A stretch of DNA of 64,000 nucleotides, from the NCBI GenBank assembly GCA_027405735.1, contig JAPEHQ010000002.1, positions 1,550,001 through 1,614,000 of the forward strand, given 5' to 3'. The stretch comes from Mucor racemosus (Eukaryota > Mucoromycota > Mucoromycetes > Mucorales > Mucoraceae). How positions within the stretch are numbered: the first letter of the stretch is position 1; each line of letters starts with the position of its first letter. Both the position numbers and the translations under genes were made by a program. Below are positions 1-14,378 of this stretch, one piece after another. Under the pieces are notes generated by a model that was not told the DNA's origin, did no database searches, and saw only the letters and a list, made by a program, of their open reading frames with translations.

Positions 1-3000
1 TGGTGATACAGGGGCACTATGTGTTGAGAATGTAGGACTATGTCCAAATCTTGGAGGGGGTGTATTTGCTCGATTTTGAAGGGCAAATCGTGGTGCTCCA
101 GCTGCTCCAGAACGACCTGTCCAAGTTGGTGTACCTATATCTACTTGTCGACGTTGACGTCTTGATTCTTTCAATGCTGCTGCTGCTCTTTCAGCGATCA
201 GAGTAGCTATTCAACTAATTAATACATGGCAAAAAAAAAAAAAAAATTGACGATCAAAATCACCTTCACGCTCGACAAATACGGCATCATGAGAAGCAGA
301 ATCCATAATTTGATCATGTTGCAATGCACTTTGAATGCCTGTCATTTCGAATAAACTTTTCAATACATGGTCTTCATTATCATTATTCACATTTGCTTCC
401 ATTTGTTCTCGCTCTTTGCGCCTTTCCTCTTCTTCTAATCGTTCTCCTGCACTATATAAATTTGTTTAAAATCTTTTACCACAAAAAAAAAAAAAAAAAA
501 GCGCAACAAAATATACTTTACTATCGTTCTAAACTATTCACACCTTCAATTGCAATCAAATCATTCTCATCATCGCCATTCTTTCTTTTCTTTTTTCTTT
601 TTGGAGTTTCATTATAATTAATTTCTGTTCCTTTGAATAAATCTCCAGTTTCTGTACCAACAGCATCCTCGGATGCCAATGTAAATAATGATTGTAAATT
701 ACTAGCATCAAAGAATCTTCTTTGTTTGGGGTCTTTGAGGATCTTGTTTGTCAGGAATTGTTTGTAGATCTGGCGATGATATATCTTTTCTTCGATGGTG
801 CCACTTGTCATTAAGCGATATACAGTAACCTCCTTCTTTTGACCTAAACGCCAAGCTCTCTCCCTTGCTTGCATATCAGTAGAAGGATTCTATTGAATTA
901 CTAATTAATATGAAGGTAAATATGCATGTACTCGCTATTCATTACCCAATCAGGATCAAATAAAATCACTCTATCAGCACCTGTCAGGTTTAAACCAAGG
1001 CCACCCACTTTAGTTGTCAATAAAAAGACAAAAATATCAGGTACAGTATTGAATTCATTCACCATGGCAATTCTCTGGCCAACAGGAGTGGTGCCATCCA
1101 TTCTCAAGTAACGATACTGTGAACGATTCATCATAATTTCAAGAATATCAAGCATTTGCCTTGTTTGACAAAAGAGCAATACACGATGTTGTTGTTGTTT
1201 CCACATCTTCAACAGCGCTTTTACAACAATCATTTTACCGCTTCTCTCAGGATTGCCATATTCGAGATCAGAGTGAGACATTGTCAAATCCATGATATCT
1301 GGATGATTACAAATTTTTCTAACAATGTCAATACCATACAGTACTTGACGACGACGTTCAAGAATGGCGTCCATATCCTTGGATGATATGAATTTCAAAT
1401 AGGCATTTCGCTGTGGTTTAGTCAATTTACAAAATAAAACTTGTTCGTTCTTTTTAGGTAAATCAGATGCAACATCCACTTTCATACGTCGAAGAAGATA
1501 CGGATTGATTAGATCCCTCAGCATACATGCACATTTGTAGGCTGTCTGTACCTGAACATTGGTAGCATTAGCATATCCACCAATGCCAATAGGAACTGAA
1601 AATTGTGTTTGAAAAATGGGCAATGTCTGCATTCGCATGAAAAACTGTCAATTATGCCAATCAAAATGTCAAAAACAAATATACTTACTCCCAATCTTCC
1701 AGGGAAAATAAAATCAAATAAAGACCATAATTCTTTTAAATTGTTTTGAATTGGTGTACCTGATAAAATAATTCTATGTGGAGTCTAGATGATATAATAG
1801 TAAATATTTACCATTGAATAAATGCAAAATATCTCTACCTTAAATTGCTTTATAGCTAATGTAGTACCAGAGTCAGGATTTCTAATTTTATGTCCTTCGT
1901 CTAATACAACATATCCCCAACGATGCTTTAATAAGATTTCTCTATAACTTTGAACGCCACTATAAGTTGTAATCAAAATACCACCATTTTTAACATATTG
2001 CTCGACTAAAGCAGCTGCATTTCTTCCTGATTTTGTGGTAAGAATACTTTTAGTGGATGATCTTCCATTTTTTGGACCCTTTTTAAAGTTGCTCTTTCCT
2101 CTGCGATCAGGCTCATACTCCTCCTCTTCATTCTCATAATCATCAGCATTATTTTGAAATGTGTATTCCTCTCCACTATCATCATCATCATCCGATGTTT
2201 CTTTATTTTTACCCTTTCCTTTAGCAGAGGTCAAAATAGAAGTTTTAACACCAGCTCCACTTGAGTGAAGAATTGCAACTCTCAAAGGTGGCCACCATTT
2301 ATGAAACTCTTGCACCCATTGCTTCATAACAGTAGCAGGACAAACAATGATGGAAGGTTGACCAGGACCAAGGATTTTCGAATAATACAATCCAGATAAA
2401 AATGCAATTACTTGAATAGTTTTACCTAAACCCATTTCATCACCAAGGATCCCACCTACTTTTTGTCTATGTAATTCCCATAACCATTGCACACCTAAAA
2501 AGCCCCTCAGATTTATCAGATTATATGCTAATTTTGGTGTATATGTATATATATATATATCACACATACATGTCTTTTGATAATCAAACAAGCAATCCCA
2601 AAGCTCTCCAGGAACTCTCATGCCATGATCAAATTCAACATCTTGGAAATTTGGATGTGGTTCGAATTGTTCCTCATCATCGTTATTGTTTTCATCTTGC
2701 TCTAATCTTTCTTCGATTTCTTCCATTGATAAATTGACAGCATCCTTCTACAAAATAAATCAATGAATACATTTAATTAACTCCTAAATTCAATCATAGT
2801 TTTACATGAGTTTTCTGGTATCGCATAATTTTTCGGTTGTGTGTCCAATCTTGTAATCTTTTTCTATAATTTGATTCTGATCCGTCATCGTCATAAATTT
2901 CATCTAATTTTTTAAATGCGCGTTTTTTGCTATATTCTTCATCATCTACACTATCATTCTCTAATTCGCCCTCTTCTTGATATTCGTTCTCATCATCTTC

Positions 3001-3772
3001 AATAGTCATAACATCATTATAATCATCATCATCATCTTGGCTTAATTTACGCTTTACTGATGTTGATGCTGAAGTAGAAGGCTGTTCTGCTTTGTGTATA
3101 GGAGCATGAAGATCTTGGTGCGACATTTGACCTGATCCAGGAAAAATAACATCTTTTTCTCGTTGATTGATGTGATATTCTGGTAAATGATCAAAGGGTG
3201 TGATTTTACCAGTTCTCACAAGAAAATCTCTTTGCGTCTCATCGTGCTGTCTGATATTTTTATCAACTGGTACAACTGCTTTATATCGTTCTTTTTCTCT
3301 ATCTTCCATTCGACCTAAAATATCGTCTTTATCCCTACTAGCATCTCTCAATTTCTTGGCTTGTTGATTAATTTTTGGTATAAATTTCTCCTTGTCAAGA
3401 GATTCCTTCATCTTTAATTTCAAACCATCAAGCAGCTTTTGTGCGATCCTGTTACAATATGCATTAATATCGATTCTTTTTACTTGAAATCAACAAGCTT
3501 TTCTTTACTCAATTTCTTTGTATGCTTTGTCGAGTCTCTTTTTATCCAATTCATCGTCTCTTTCGGCTAATGCTTTATCAGCCTAGATTTTGTTAATTAA
3601 AAGAGGTTTATTGCTTATATTTCAAGATCACCTTTTCCATCAATGATTTTTCAAGCACATGTTGATCAACTAAATCGACCCCTAATTGTTCCAGTTCATT
3701 GCTAACTGTCTCATTGCCGTCCATAGCAACATCGGATTGATAATCAGACAATGGTGATGAAGTGTCGCTCAT
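1..3772 (-). CDS. RAD26: CSB/Rad26-type SNF2 DNA translocase (3' end outside window)
   Basis: Transcription-coupled repair ATPase of the CSB/ERCC6/Rad26 family, which remodels stalled RNA polymerase II in the nucleus. The first ATG is at 3772 (MSDTSS). The N-terminus carries the family-typical [19 protein letters not shown], followed by an acidic linker. Helicase motifs are visible in order: motif [13 protein letters not shown], motif II DEGH, motif [10 protein letters not shown], motif [16 protein letters not shown], and motif [13 protein letters not shown]. About seven short introns interrupt it, e.g. 3583-3631 (GTGATC...TAG) and one at about 2500-2573 that is open in frame but interrupts [14 protein letters not shown]. 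Bases 1-200 encode the C-terminal block with [13 protein letters not shown], typical of fungal CSB proteins. No break is seen. The gene continues beyond the left edge. Confidence 0.93.
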
Positions 3773-3991
3773 GTAAAAATATATAATGGAGATATATATG
3801 TATATGAAACGAAAAAGAAAGGATATATTTCACTACGAAAAGCGCAGTAGCAATCTAAACACTCCCAATACATTACATTACACCTTCGTGACTTATTTAC
3901 TATATATTAAACATCATAATTTATTCATTTTGCATACAAAAAACACAAGAATTTCCCGTAATTTTTTAAAAGAGAGAAACTAAATACAAAT

Positions 3992-5989
<1,998 letters not shown>

Positions 5990-6661
5990 CGGATACCTGG
6001 AACTACACTTTCCAATAGAATTGCTATATTTTAAATATATTCTATCTCAAGGCATCTGCTTACTCTGGATGTTTGTTCTTTGGCAAGTTGTACCTGTTAT
6101 AAGCGCTCAATTCTTTAAATCAAATATATATAAACAGATATAAGTATTAGCAAATCTTCGGCTTGAAAGCCGTTACTTGTAAGCTTGGCTTGGTAGCGGG
6201 AATGTTACTGGATCTACTTGCTATATAATACACTAAAATGATAAATCACATACAAACGACATGAGATGGACAAGGTATAGTAAGTGCAAGAAGAGTAGCA
6301 TTTGTCATTAAACTTGTTCCTTTTAGGAACGTCTTATAAAAACATCGAACATTATACCTTAAGCACTACTAAGTACATATGAGCTGATTGCATTATGCTA
6401 CCTATTCCTAAATGTATTTTATATTTCACGAAAGACTCAAAAACACGTAAAATTCACTGCTTTTTCCTTGAAAACTGGGTCTCGTTTTTCATCCCTGCTA
6501 TACTTTTTTTCTCACTAAATAACACCAAGAAAAAATTATATGCCAATGTACCTGAGATGTTCAGCTTTAATCCAAAAATAAGTATCCGGAAATATCCTAT
6601 TTTTTGCAGTTGGTATTAATTTTTCAGTGCTAATGTTTCAGATTTTTTACGCGTATTTCAC

Positions 6662-7026
6662 TTAGGATTTCACAAACAACGCATCGTATTACGGTTAACC
6701 GAGTTTGACTGCTTTAACGGGCCGTTTTTTATGCAAACTCGAATGAGGGTATTCGAGTTTCTTCTTTTCTTTTTTTGTTAGCTAAGCTCGAAAACAGGAT
6801 TGAAAAAATACTTCAAGTTGTGAAACTGCCAAATATGCTATTATCAATTCATAATCTCATATTAACTTGACAATGTTGCTATTAACAGCCTCCTTAAGGC
6901 AAACCAATACTTGCTCCCACCCCGTTTTTTATCTGGGTTACAAAAGAACGGGCCGTTTTCCAACTCGAATCGAATGGCCGTTTCCGTTAAAACTCGATTC
7001 AAACTCGAATCGAAGCCCATTCCTAA
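6662..7026 (-). mobile_element. 365-bp non-autonomous TIR element in RepA copy 1
   Basis: Inserted in the RepA text between GCGTATTTCAC and TGCTAAAGG, which are contiguous in other copies. The element starts TTAGGA and ends TCCTAA, flanked by a 6-bp duplication TTTCAC (6656-6661 and 7027-7032). Subterminal regions contain repeated TCGAGTTT/AACTCGAAT motifs. It carries no coding capacity. A diverged, 3'-truncated copy in the opposite orientation starts at 25202. Confidence 0.7.
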
Positions 7027-7882
7027 TTTCACTGCTAAAGGATTGAAAACTTTGAGGCTTCATATCTCTAAAAATAATTAAGCTATACTAACATCTTTTA
7101 ATAATAAAACTTACTTGTTTTAAAGTGTTCTATAACATATTTGAATATAAAAAAATTCTGAACACTTTTATTTTTTTTTCATTTTTTTGGACATTTCTAT
7201 AATAGGTTTCAAAATATTGGTTATACTGAGCAACGCTTTTTTTACATTCATGTCATCAAGCTCGTTGAGCTCTCTCGGATCCAATTTAGTTTTTTTCAAA
7301 ATATTGATTTTTCGTGGAGATATGCTCAAAAATGTGTATAAAAAGATACCTTCATTTCTAGCTTCCATTTTCCCCCTGTATACCCTCATCCTAAATTCTG
7401 AATCTGAAAAAATTTGGACAAAAATCTTGATTTCTCTATGCAAAATGCAGTTAGAAGGTTCAGCAATAGCTCGATCGATAGATAATTTTTGTTCACATCA
7501 TTTCAATTACTTTAATTTGAAATATACTTATAAAAAGTGATGTGTATCTTCAAAAAACCTCTAAAATTTTAATTGTATTTTGCGCAAAATTTAATGTGAA
7601 ATGTTTGTCTGAATTTTATTTAGATAGATGCAAAATCCAAAACTGTACAAAAGCTATTTAATATACTAGGTCAACTTACTTTGCAGTTCATGAGCAATTA
7701 AGCGATTTTGTTTTTTTCATCATTTTTCGTCCATTTTTTAAAATAAATTTTGGAACCCAGTTATCATAAGCTGTAAGATGTAATATCGACTATTATTTTG
7801 TGTCGAAGTCCTCGGAAGTCCCGGAAGTCCCCTACACGATTAGAACCCAGTATGCTAATAAGCTCACTTATTTGAGAAACAA

Positions 7883-7908
7883 CCGTAAATAAGTGCACTT
7901 ATTTACGG
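7883..7908. repeat. Perfect 26-bp palindrome in Crypton copy 1
   Basis: CCGTAAATAAGTG followed immediately by its reverse complement. It lies 82 bp inside the left end of the element and downstream of the recombinase gene. It may be a protein-binding site or an RNA hairpin at the transcript 3' end. The role is inferred. Confidence 0.9.
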
Positions 7909-8124
7909 ATCAAGTCCCCAGGGAAAAAATAATAAATTTATGTCAATACAATCATGGCAAGATCGACTTTATTTTGTAAAATGTTATGCTTAGACTTCAA
8001 TATGATATTATGATACTTGTTGTATTTACAGTAAGCTGAATGATGTTTATTTATTGAATATATATGTATATATAAAAATAATAATAAAATATAAAGAAAT
8101 GCAAAGAAAGAATAGAAAAAGCTA

Positions 8125-10484
8125 TTACAATGAGCCATCATTGACTCCAAAGATTTCAATTTTGTTATTCGCCAACCAATGCAACGAGTATCCTTTCTGT
8201 GATCTTCTTCGTTCTGCAATATTTACTGCAGTTTCTAAACTAATGTTCCTTTTCATGGCGTAATCCTCGATTGTCTTGATGATAAGTTTTCTTCTATTGA
8301 AGAACTTCTTTTCCTTCTCTGCTCGTCTCCATCTTGTTCCAAACTTTTCTTCCAAATCTTGTACCGCATATCCACCGCACAAACCATGTTTCCACTCTCT
8401 CCACAAGTCTTTGATGGACACAATTCCTCGACTCATTTGGTAATGTGGTACCTTTTCTGTAACTTCAAGAGAATTTGATGATGATGAGGATAATGTTGGT
8501 GGTGGTGGATTGGAATTTGACATCAAGTTTTGTTGTGGTTTTGTGGTTGCTGAGATGTGAGATTGGCCATTTTGTAAATCTGGTAAGTTCACGCTGAGGT
8601 TTATACTTGCTTGACCTGTAATTAGACGGGTTATATAATCATTAGTTGTTTCTTGAGTAGTGAGATGATCATTCAATTTTGAAGAAAGGTCATTATGCAT
8701 TATGCGTATCTTTTCCTCTAAAATTGGAACACAACGTTGGAGCAAAATGTTTGCAGGGTCATTGTTATCTTTCATGATCACTGTCATGCGTCTTTGAAGA
8801 AGATTTATTAGTTTATACTATATAAAACACAAACAAGTGCTTACTCTTTATATTCTAAAAACATAGGATTAGAAAACAATTCATTTTGCCATAATGGATG
8901 ATTGGGGAATTTCTCCATCATCACAATTGAATCTTGAATAATAATTTTTCTCAACATAAAAAACAGTTGAAAGCAAGCTTTTGCAGCCACGGTAACTTCC
9001 ATAGGGTCACCATTATTCTTACCAACATTCTTAGCTAGTAATCGATCGTTCCATTCATCCAGTAGAGGAAAAATCAACTTGGTCAAATCTTCAGGAGGAT
9101 CCAGTGAGGCCCTGGGAATGTAAAATTGTCCTTGCTGAATAGTAAAACCCGCCATTGCTCGCATTGCTTCCCTGGGCAAACCAGTAAGGTAAGCACCATT
9201 CATTGTTGTGTTATTCCAACGACCGAGACGACGAATTTGGTCTTCGTGAACACCAGCAAGATCAGCCATCCTCGCAGAAGAGCCACGGTTTATATGTGTT
9301 TTTGTTTTAGAGAAAATTTTTGCTCCATCTAATCCTCTTATAACGGCATCACGATGGCTGTTGTAGCTCCAGATTTTCTTTAAATCCTGGTTATCAGATT
9401 TAAAAAGCTTTATAAAATACCAATTATGAGAAGTAGTGAAGTCGGGAAACGGCTCATTCTCAACATGAAAACGCCAAAACAAATATAGGCCAAGAGACAT
9501 TATAGGGCAAATTTCAACGCGAGTGTTACGGATGCAGCCACCAAGTTCCAAGCGGTTATTTTTGTTTGTTTTTCCCTGTCGCAACACCATCACCAGAGCA
9601 GGACATTCTATGTCAGGCCTGATACTCTCATTATCTAAATTAACTGTTTGAAAATCTGTCAATTCAGCATGCCTGATAGATTGTCCTCGTAGTAGAAAAT
9701 AATGGGAGAAAAGAAATGCGGCAGCATCTCTCAAGTTTTCTCCATGATTTCTTTGGCTATTCAAATAGAACTGTATGACATTTGCTACTTGATCTAATGA
9801 AGTATAACCATCGGCAAGTGTTCCTTCTCCACGATCTTCGCAATTAGATCTTTTGGTCTGGAATTCTCGTTCTTTAGCACTTTTCAATACGCTTGCAATT
9901 ACTTTTCTTGGATTTTTATTACAATTTATTTTCTTTATAACTTGTGTCTTGTATAGATCTGTAATTGCTGCTATGTATTGTTCGACAGTTGAAAATTTGA
10001 TTCTTTGAGCTGCTTTTGTTTTCGTTTTTCTGCGAGAGAAACGATTTAAAACCTGGGATAATAAGGGCGTACAAGACAGTTAGTATCAAAAGCTAAATTC
10101 ATTAGCAATATTCTTTGCTTTCACCTCCTTGTGTAGAAAATAATTTAATTTTTCCCCAGAAACAATTCCTCTTTGCAATTTATCTTCATGTACAAAGGTT
10201 TTCTCTGCCCATGTAAGAAACTCTTTAGCTTTCGCTGAATATGCTTTTTTAGTGTTTATGGGCCTATTATCTTGAGCTTGTTCAGCAGTAATTTCAAGAC
10301 TCCTTGCCATGTCATATATTACATTGGAACCATCATTTTGGTTGTTGTCAACCATATCAGTATTGACCGTATCAATATCATTAGTGACAATCATATTGAT
10401 CATATCAATATCATTATCAATCAAGGTAGAAGATGAAGCGGACATTCTACTATCAATAGATGCAGTTGCAGTTTTCTTAGTCAT
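8125..10484 (-). CDS. Crypton tyrosine recombinase, copy 1
   Basis: Three exons (10484-10125, 10052-8845, 8791-8125) with introns 10053-10124, which holds a perfect TACTAAC branch site, and 8792-8844. They join in frame to 744 residues. The N-terminal region is Ser/Asp-rich, then comes a SAM-like segment. The catalytic domain has R-box RGQSIRHAEL (about residue 242), HINRGSSARMADLAG (H373, R376), GRW (about 399) and nucleophile Y408 in NGAYLTGLP, i.e. the R-H-R-Y set of tyrosine recombinases. The C-terminal segment near residues 650-700 (DLWREWKHGLCGGYAVQDLE, then RWRR) matches the GCR1_C DNA-binding domain known from fungal Cryptons. All catalytic residues and splice sites look intact, so it may be active. 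Confidence 0.9.
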
Positions 10485-10786
10485 TGTATAAGTGGATTAT
10501 TCTTTTTCAAATGGTTTGTTTATTATTTATTTGTTAAAATTAAGAATATTCTCTTCGATGACAGCTCTCAGTAATATTTATTTGTGAAACATTTCATGCA
10601 GAAAGCTGATCATAAGACATTTATTGATTTGAAGTCCCTCATTAGGGTGGGACTTGAGTCCGGGACTCAGTATGCGAACTTGAAGATAAGTCCCTATTAT
10701 TTTGTGTCGAAGTCCTCGGAAGTCCCGGAAGTCCCCTACACGATTAGAACCCAGTATGCTAATAAGCTCACTTATTTGAGAAACAA

Positions 10787-10812
10787 CCGTAAATAAGTGC
10801 ACTTATTTACGG
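10787..10812. repeat. Perfect 26-bp palindrome in Crypton copy 2
   Basis: Same palindrome as in copy 1, offset by exactly 2,904 bp. Confidence 0.9.
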
Positions 10813-11028
10813 ATCAAGTCCCCAGGGAAAAAATAATAAATTTATGTCAATACAATCATGGCAAGATCGACTTTATTTTGTAAAATGTTATGCTTAGACT
10901 TCAATATGATATTATGATACTTGTTGTATTTACAGTAAGCTGAATGATGTTTATTTATTGAATATATATGTATATATAAAAATAATAATAAAATATAAAG
11001 AAATGCAAAGAAAGAATAGAAAAAGCTA

Positions 11029-13388
11029 TTACAATGAGCCATCATTGACTCCAAAGATTTCAATTTTGTTATTCGCCAACCAATGCAACGAGTATCCTTT
11101 CTGTGATCTTCTTCGTTCTGCAATATTTACTGCAGTTTCTAAACTAATGTTCCTTTTCATGGCGTAATCCTCGATTGTCTTGATGATAAGTTTTCTTCTA
11201 TTGAAGAACTTCTTTTCCTTCTCTGCTCGTCTCCATCTTGTTCCAAACTTTTCTTCCAAATCTTGTACCGCATATCCACCGCACAAACCATGTTTCCACT
11301 CTCTCCACAAGTCTTTGATGGACACAATTCCTCGACTCATTTGGTAATGTGGTACCTTTTCTGTAACTTCAAGAGAATTTGATGATGATGAGGATAATGT
11401 TGGTGGTGGTGGATTGGAATTTGACATCAAGTTTTGTTGTGGTTTTGTGGTTGCTGAGATGTGAGATTGGCCATTTTGTAAATCTGGTAAGTTCACGCTG
11501 AGGTTTATACTTGCTTGACCTGTAATTAGACGGGTTATATAATCATTAGTTGTTTCTTGAGTAGTGAGATGATCATTCAATTTTGAAGAAAGGTCATTAT
11601 GCATTATGCGTATCTTTTCCTCTAAAATTGGAACACAACGTTGGAGCAAAATGTTTGCAGGGTCATTGTTATCTTTCATGATCACTGTCATGCGTCTTTG
11701 AAGAAGATTTATTAGTTTATACTATATAAAACACAAACAAGTGCTTACTCTTTATATTCTAAAAACATAGGATTAGAAAACAATTCATTTTGCCATAATG
11801 GATGATTGGGGAATTTCTCCATCATCACAATTGAATCTTGAATAATAATTTTTCTCAACATAAAAAACAGTTGAAAGCAAGCTTTTGCAGCCACGGTAAC
11901 TTCCATAGGGTCACCATTATTCTTACCAACATTCTTAGCTAGTAATCGATCGTTCCATTCATCCAGTAGAGGAAAAATCAACTTGGTCAAATCTTCAGGA
12001 GGATCCAGTGAGGCCCTGGGAATGTAAAATTGTCCTTGCTGAATAGTAAAACCCGCCATTGCTCGCATTGCTTCCCTGGGCAAACCAGTAAGGTAAGCAC
12101 CATTCATTGTTGTGTTATTCCAACGACCGAGACGACGAATTTGGTCTTCGTGAACACCAGCAAGATCAGCCATCCTCGCAGAAGAGCCACGGTTTATATG
12201 TGTTTTTGTTTTAGAGAAAATTTTTGCTCCATCTAATCCTCTTATAACGGCATCACGATGGCTGTTGTAGCTCCAGATTTTCTTTAAATCCTGGTTATCA
12301 GATTTAAAAAGCTTTATAAAATACCAATTATGAGAAGTAGTGAAGTCGGGAAACGGCTCATTCTCAACATGAAAACGCCAAAACAAATATAGGCCAAGAG
12401 ACATTATAGGGCAAATTTCAACGCGAGTGTTACGGATGCAGCCACCAAGTTCCAAGCGGTTATTTTTGTTTGTTTTTCCCTGTCGCAACACCATCACCAG
12501 AGCAGGACATTCTATGTCAGGCCTGATACTCTCATTATCTAAATTAACTGTTTGAAAATCTGTCAATTCAGCATGCCTGATAGATTGTCCTCGTAGTAGA
12601 AAATAATGGGAGAAAAGAAATGCGGCAGCATCTCTCAAGTTTTCTCCATGATTTCTTTGGCTATTCAAATAGAACTGTATGACATTTGCTACTTGATCTA
12701 ATGAAGTATAACCATCGGCAAGTGTTCCTTCTCCACGATCTTCGCAATTAGATCTTTTGGTCTGGAATTCTCGTTCTTTAGCACTTTTCAATACGCTTGC
12801 AATTACTTTTCTTGGATTTTTATTACAATTTATTTTCTTTATAACTTGTGTCTTGTATAGATCTGTAATTGCTGCTATGTATTGTTCGACAGTTGAAAAT
12901 TTGATTCTTTGAGCTGCTTTTGTTTTCGTTTTTCTGCGAGAGAAACGATTTAAAACCTGGGATAATAAGGGCGTACAAGACAGTTAGTATCAAAAGCTAA
13001 ATTCATTAGCAATATTCTTTGCTTTCACCTCCTTGTGTAGAAAATAATTTAATTTTTCCCCAGAAACAATTCCTCTTTGCAATTTATCTTCATGTACAAA
13101 GGTTTTCTCTGCCCATGTAAGAAACTCTTTAGCTTTCGCTGAATATGCTTTTTTAGTGTTTATGGGCCTATTATCTTGAGCTTGTTCAGCAGTAATTTCA
13201 AGACTCCTTGCCATGTCATATATTACATTGGAACCATCATTTTGGTTGTTGTCAACCATATCAGTATTGACCGTATCAATATCATTAGTGACAATCATAT
13301 TGATCATATCAATATCATTATCAATCAAGGTAGAAGATGAAGCGGACATTCTACTATCAATAGATGCAGTTGCAGTTTTCTTAGTCAT
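11029..13388 (-). CDS. Crypton tyrosine recombinase, copy 2
   Basis: Identical translation to copy 1. Exons are 13388-13029, 12956-11749 and 11695-11029, encoding 744 residues with the same R, H-x-x-R, GRW and Y residues and the same GCR1_C-like tail. The absence of any visible difference indicates very recent duplication or re-integration, or an assembly duplication. The gene has its own upstream sequence inside the unit, so both copies could be transcribed. Confidence 0.9.
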
Positions 13389-14106
13389 TGTATAAGTGGA
13401 TTATTCTTTTTCAAATGGTTTGTTTATTATTTATTTGTTAAAATTAAGAATATTCTCTTCGATGACAGCTCTCAGTAATATTTATTTGTGAAACATTTCA
13501 TGCAGAAAGCTGATCATAAGACATTTATTGATTTGAAGTCCCTCATTAGGGTGGGACTTGAGTCCGGGACTCAGTATGCGAACTTGAAGATAAGTCCCTA
13601 TTATTTTGATTATCTCGATGAAAAATCAATATTTTTCGCTGAAACAAAAAATGCAAAGCAGCTTAGAGTTGGATCTATCTTGTGAATACTCTATAATGAA
13701 TTAATACTTTAATTTAGATGTTCAATTTTTTATAACCAATTTTAGGTAAATCTTGGTCAACTTTGGTCAATATTTGGCCAGTGCACTAATATTCTGGAAT
13801 TAATATTTCTATTTTCCAAGAAATAGCAATGTCCTATAAAGTGAAGGTGCATCATTGAAGATTTTACGTGATTCAACTGAATACTAAACGAAAACATTTG
13901 AAAACCATTTACAGAACTCAAAACATTTACTACTGGAAGGTCATTAAGCTCATCAGTTCTTGCTGAATATGGATCCAAATGAGCTTTCACTATAACAGTA
14001 GGTACATCTAGCGTTGATGCACATAATTACAAAGTTTGAGCCTCCCTGAGTTGTTGTGAAAATGGAGGAATAAAAACGCATACTTTTTTAAAGTCTTCTT
14101 GTATGG

Positions 14107-14378
14107 TGTAATGAGTCAAACATTTCAGTTTCATTCATGCAAAACCTTGCCTCATTCCTTATATAAATACTACAAGGAAATCATTACATGATCCCTTGTA
14201 GATTTATCTGTCTTGTTACACTCCCTTTACTTATATTTATTCACTAATAAATATCTAATTTACAAATAAGAACACCAACCTTCATCAATCCAGTGATCAC
14301 AAATTTATAACAGCAAGAATAATATCTATAAGCATATTATCCACCTTTGTTGTTAGTCCAAAATTATAGATCATTACA
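14107..14378 (+). mobile_element. 272-bp solo LTR (copy 1)
   Basis: Starts TGTAATGA and ends TCATTACA, thus TG...CA with an 8-bp terminal inverted repeat. It is flanked by the 5-bp duplication TATGG (14102-14106 and 14379-14383). In this orientation it contains a TATA-like CTTATATAAATACT, then an AATAAATAT poly(A)-like signal, as expected of a retrotransposon LTR. A second copy of the same 272-bp length lies inverted at 24291-24562. No internal retroelement region is attached. Confidence 0.75.

Larger units (their letters stand above)
7801..10704 (-). mobile_element. Crypton element, copy 1 of tandem pair (2,904 bp)
   Basis: Unit bounded by the 11-bp sequence CTATTATTTTG, found at 7790-7800, 10694-10704 and 13598-13608. 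The host RepA reads straight through this sequence elsewhere in the window. There are no terminal inverted repeats of transposase type. Instead both ends carry AAGTCC motifs (7806, 7816, 7825, 7912; 10632, inverted 10650, 10688). The right-most motif abuts the 11-bp core. The unit contains one three-exon tyrosine-recombinase gene. This fits Crypton integration by recombination at a short shared sequence. Confidence 0.88.
10705..13608 (-). mobile_element. Crypton element, copy 2 of tandem pair
   Basis: Second 2,904-bp unit, head-to-tail with copy 1 at a constant offset of 2,904 bp. Every stretch compared by eye is identical, and all reading frames recur with identical translations. The junction reads AAGTCC, the 11-bp core, TGTCG, AAGTCC, so the core is shared between units. 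It ends at 13608, where RepA sequence (ATTATCTCGATG) resumes. Confidence 0.88.

Noticed and set aside
7187..7540. 117-codon plus-strand frame in RepA copies 1 and 3
   Set aside because: Antisense to the better-conserved hydrophilic minus-strand frame; broken in other copies. Kept only as a remark.
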